From positions 124,001 to 188,000 of the forward strand of contig WNKP01000002.1 in NCBI GenBank assembly GCA_009797885.1: DNA of 64,000 nt. Direction: 5' to 3'. A program made the translations under genes and the position numbers. How positions within the stretch are numbered: the stretch's first letter is position 1; each line of letters opens with the position of its first letter. Below, in pieces: positions 61,854 through 64,000 of this stretch. A model generated the notes under the pieces. The model was not told where the DNA came from. It did no database searches and was given only the letters and a program-made list of their open reading frames with translations. This DNA is from Flavobacteriaceae bacterium GF1 (lineage in GTDB: Bacteria > Bacteroidota > Bacteroidia > Flavobacteriales > Flavobacteriaceae).

Positions 61854-62663
61854 ATGAAAATACGTAGAAGCAGATGGACCTATACCATTTTGATGTTGGT
61901 TTGTATTATAGGATTTTGGCTTTTTGAAAACTTCTACACTCCAAATCAATATCCAGGGCCTTTAACGGCCAATGGGGATTTTCCTTTTGATGAAGCATTG
62001 GTTCCCAGCTCAACGTATAAGCACATCGTGGTACATGATCATTACATGCTTTCCTATAGTGAACCCCATGAGCAGGCAGAGTGGGTAGCCTATACGTTAA
62101 AAAAAGAGCATTTGACCTATGATGACCGGGAACGCCCTTATTTTATTGAAGATCCGAAAGTAGGGACCACCTCCGCCGATTGGAAAAATTATAGGGGTTC
62201 CGGTTATGATCGCGGACATCTTTGTCCGGCAGGTGACCGCAGGTTTTCGGAACATGCCTATAATGAGACCTTTTATACCAGTAATATAAGTCCACAGGAC
62301 CGTGATTTTAATGCGGGCGTCTGGAATAGGTTGGAGATGCAGATCCGCCGGTGGTGCAAAGCGCACGGTACCCTGTATGTGATTACCGGTGGTGTTTTGG
62401 AGGACGGATTGATGGAAATAGGGATGGAGAATGTGGACGTTCCCAGGACGTTTTATAAAATAGTTTTTCAAAAGCAGGGGAATTCATACCGCGTTTTGGC
62501 TTTTTTGATGCCGAATCGGCAAAGTGACGAGCCCTTGTCCCATTTTTTGGTTTCCATTGATGCTGTGGAAAAGGCTACAGGTTTGGATTTCTTTTATAAA
62601 CTCGACGACGGGGAAGAAAAAGCGATTGAAGAAAAAGTAGGTTCGTGGAAGGGAACGTTTTAG
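61854..62663 (+). CDS. Membrane-anchored DNA/RNA non-specific endonuclease
   Basis: A 269-aa protein starting at 61854. One N-terminal helix (TYTILMLVCIIGFWLF) anchors it, and the NUC-type domain has the catalytic SGYDRGHLCPAGD (DRGH), metal Asn in NAGVWNRLEMQ and the family's NETFYTSNISPQ. It cleaves DNA and RNA outside the cytoplasm, for example in nutrient use. The stop overlaps rodA by 4 bp. Confidence 0.9.
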   Translation: MKIRRSRWTYTILMLVCIIGFWLFENFYTPNQYPGPLTANGDFPFDEALVPSSTYKHIVVHDHYMLSYSEPHEQAEWVAYTLKKEHLTYDDRERPYFIEDPKVGTTSADWKNYRGSGYDRGHLCPAGDRRFSEHAYNETFYTSNISPQDRDFNAGVWNRLEMQIRRWCKAHGTLYVITGGVLEDGLMEIGMENVDVPRTFYKIVFQKQGNSYRVLAFLMPNRQSDEPLSHFLVSIDAVEKATGLDFFYKLDDGEEKAIEEKVGSWKGTF

Positions 62664-63946
62664 ATCTCACTCAATCGAGCGGCATCAAACTTCAAAAAAA
62701 TAAAGAGCATCGCCGTAAAAAAGATCAGCCCGGAACCGCCATAGCTAAAAAACGGCAGGGGAATACCTATGGTAGGTAATAATCCGATGACCATTCCAAT
62801 ATTTACGAAATAATGTATCAATAAGATGGAAATGACCCCATAACCATACATTCGGTTAAAACTCCTTTTTTGCCGCTCCGCAAGATGGATTAACCTAAGA
62901 AAGAAAAGTGAGAATAAAAGCACTATAAAGGTGGTACCCATAAAACCCCATTCTTCCCCAACGGAGCTAAAGATATAATCCGTGTGTTGTTCTGGAACAA
63001 AATCCCCTTTGGTACGCGTGCCCTCCAAAAAGCCTTTTCCAATAAACCCGCCCGATTCTATGGCTTTTTCTGCCTGATAGGTATTATACCCTATGGTTTT
63101 TTTGATTTGCTCCAATCGAATGGGGTCCTTCTCCAGTCCAAGCCACAAACTAAAGCGATCTCTATGTCGCTGTTCAAAAACATTATTGTACACAAAATTT
63201 ACGGAGAGGGAAACGCCCATACAACAAATCAGAAACAACACCAAAGGCAGTGTAGGCACCTTAAAGGTTGGTTTTTTGAACAAAAAGAACAAGGAAGTAA
63301 TGATACCCAGTCCAATACCTACCCAGATCACGCCAAACATTAAAGTAGAGACGAAAAGCAAGATCAAAAGAATGGCAAAGCCCAGATATTGCAACGGCAG
63401 ACCTTCTCGAAACAATACAAAGAAAAGTGAGAAATAGACCAAAGCACTTCCAGGGTCGGGTTGGGGTAGGATAAGGATAATGGGGACCACTAAAATTAAA
63501 ACGGCATACCATTGGTGTTTGATTTTTCTCAAATCCGTCTGGATATCGCTCAGGTATTTTGCCAGGGCCAATGCAGCCGTAAGCTTCCCCAATTCCGAAG
63601 GCTGAAAATTAAAGAAACCAAAGTCGTACCAAGAGGTTGCCCCGGCAATGGTTTTTCCGAAAACGAACAGCCCCGCCAACAACATCAAGGAGATAATATA
63701 GAATAAACTGGAGAATCGTTCAAAAAAGCTATTCTCCAAGGCCATGATAATCACTATGGACGCCATGGATAGTCCAATGAAAAATAATTGTTTCCCGTAT
63801 AAGGTGGAAAAGTCAAATATGGAATTGGCATTTTCAGTCAGTGTGGTACTGTAGATATTTATCCAGCCAAAAAATACCAACAGGGCAAAAAGGAAAACCG
63901 TTAACCAATCCAATCGACGTAGTATGCTACTACCAGACATACTCAT
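62660..63946 (-). CDS. rodA: Rod-shape SEDS glycosyltransferase RodA
   Basis: A 428-aa SEDS protein with about ten helices that polymerises lateral-wall peptidoglycan with PBP2. Signatures are FNFQPSELGKLTAAL, EQHTDYIFSSVGEEWGF and GLLPTIGIPLPFFSYGGSGL. The ATG at 63946 overlaps the end of the upstream gene by 17 bp; a second ATG at 63940 would also work. Confidence 0.93.
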   Translation of the reverse strand: MSMSGSSILRRLDWLTVFLFALLVFFGWINIYSTTLTENANSIFDFSTLYGKQLFFIGLSMASIVIIMALENSFFERFSSLFYIISLMLLAGLFVFGKTIAGATSWYDFGFFNFQPSELGKLTAALALAKYLSDIQTDLRKIKHQWYAVLILVVPIILILPQPDPGSALVYFSLFFVLFREGLPLQYLGFAILLILLFVSTLMFGVIWVGIGLGIITSLFFLFKKPTFKVPTLPLVLFLICCMGVSLSVNFVYNNVFEQRHRDRFSLWLGLEKDPIRLEQIKKTIGYNTYQAEKAIESGGFIGKGFLEGTRTKGDFVPEQHTDYIFSSVGEEWGFMGTTFIVLLFSLFFLRLIHLAERQKRSFNRMYGYGVISILLIHYFVNIGMVIGLLPTIGIPLPFFSYGGSGLIFFTAMLFIFLKFDAARLSEI

Positions 63947-64000
63947 TTATCTTGAAGGGTTCCCCGCTAAAAGGCTTGGCGTATTCATGTTCCAATGTTT
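63930..64000 (-). CDS. C-terminal end of a probable penicillin-binding protein 2
   Basis: A minus-strand frame open from the window edge reads LEHEYAKPFSGEPFKINEYVW and ends at a TAG inside the rodA start. The position before rodA and the overlap fit mrdA, which usually precedes rodA in this phylum. Only about 22 codons are visible, so the product is inferred from context. Confidence 0.55.
   Translation of the reverse strand, partial: TLEHEYAKPFSGEPFKINEYVW

Overview
The window reads as chromosome of a marine Flavobacteriaceae-type bacterium (Bacteroidota). The signs are two promoters of the Bacteroidota form TTG-N19-TAnnTTTG (at a tRNA gene and at tsaC), many short signal peptides ending in AQ or SQ, class II HMG-CoA reductase beside a GYDIA-type GHMP kinase, the TIGR04282/TIGR04283 arsenosugar-type glycosyltransferases, and several TTG starts. 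All assignments rest on reading translated motifs by eye; no database search was possible.

Layout. 1-4.7 kb (minus strand): two family 2 glycosyltransferases, a MORN-repeat protein, a membrane polyferredoxin and an FAD oxidoreductase. 4.9-10.8 kb (plus): a DUF547 protein, a beta-barrel, a GH113-like hydrolase, a lipoprotein, a POTRA/barrel protein and an amidase-fold protein that seems to have lost its metal ligands. 10.8-14.5 kb (minus): an arsenosugar-type operon (rhodanese, TIGR04282 enzyme, purine nucleoside phosphorylase, TIGR04283 enzyme, lipoprotein) without ArsS or ArsM. 15.1-17.5 kb: gap and an ADP-ribosylglycohydrolase. 17.8-23.4 kb: an accessory block with an S24 repressor and its repeated operator, small unknown genes, a secreted tail-fibre/LamG-like protein coupled to a family 1 pectate lyase, and a holin-sized membrane protein.

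23.7-39.4 kb is an integrated mobile element in the 3' end of tRNA-Phe. A 19-bp piece of the tRNA end is repeated at both borders and a tyrosine integrase lies just inside the left one. The left arm carries a glycine-rich protein, a putative AbiC-like membrane protein, a 482-aa protein with family A polymerase palm motifs, an excisionase-like HTH protein and an unknown gene. The right arm is one tightly packed six-gene operon: type I HsdR, an extra PD-(D/E)xK-like nuclease, a fused HsdM-HsdS, a SIR2-like protein, a protein with a HEPN-type Rx4H motif, and a protein with an HslV/proteasome-like N-terminal threonine-hydrolase signature. This SIR2, HEPN and Ntn-hydrolase trio behind a type I restriction system is the best candidate for an undescribed defence system. 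The polymerase-like protein is the second.

39.4-64 kb is core chromosome: tRNA-Phe, coaX, envelope genes (OMP, TPR, LptC, CNNM/CorC family, PpiD-like foldase), the mevalonate-pathway pair, a DPP4-type peptidase with a POT peptide transporter, comEC, an NlpC/P60 hydrolase, lpxB, surE, a tail-specific protease, tsaC, a membrane-anchored nuclease, rodA and the end of a probable PBP2. Three convergent pairs here overlap stop-to-stop by exactly 4 bp, and two of them carry a terminator inside the opposing gene.
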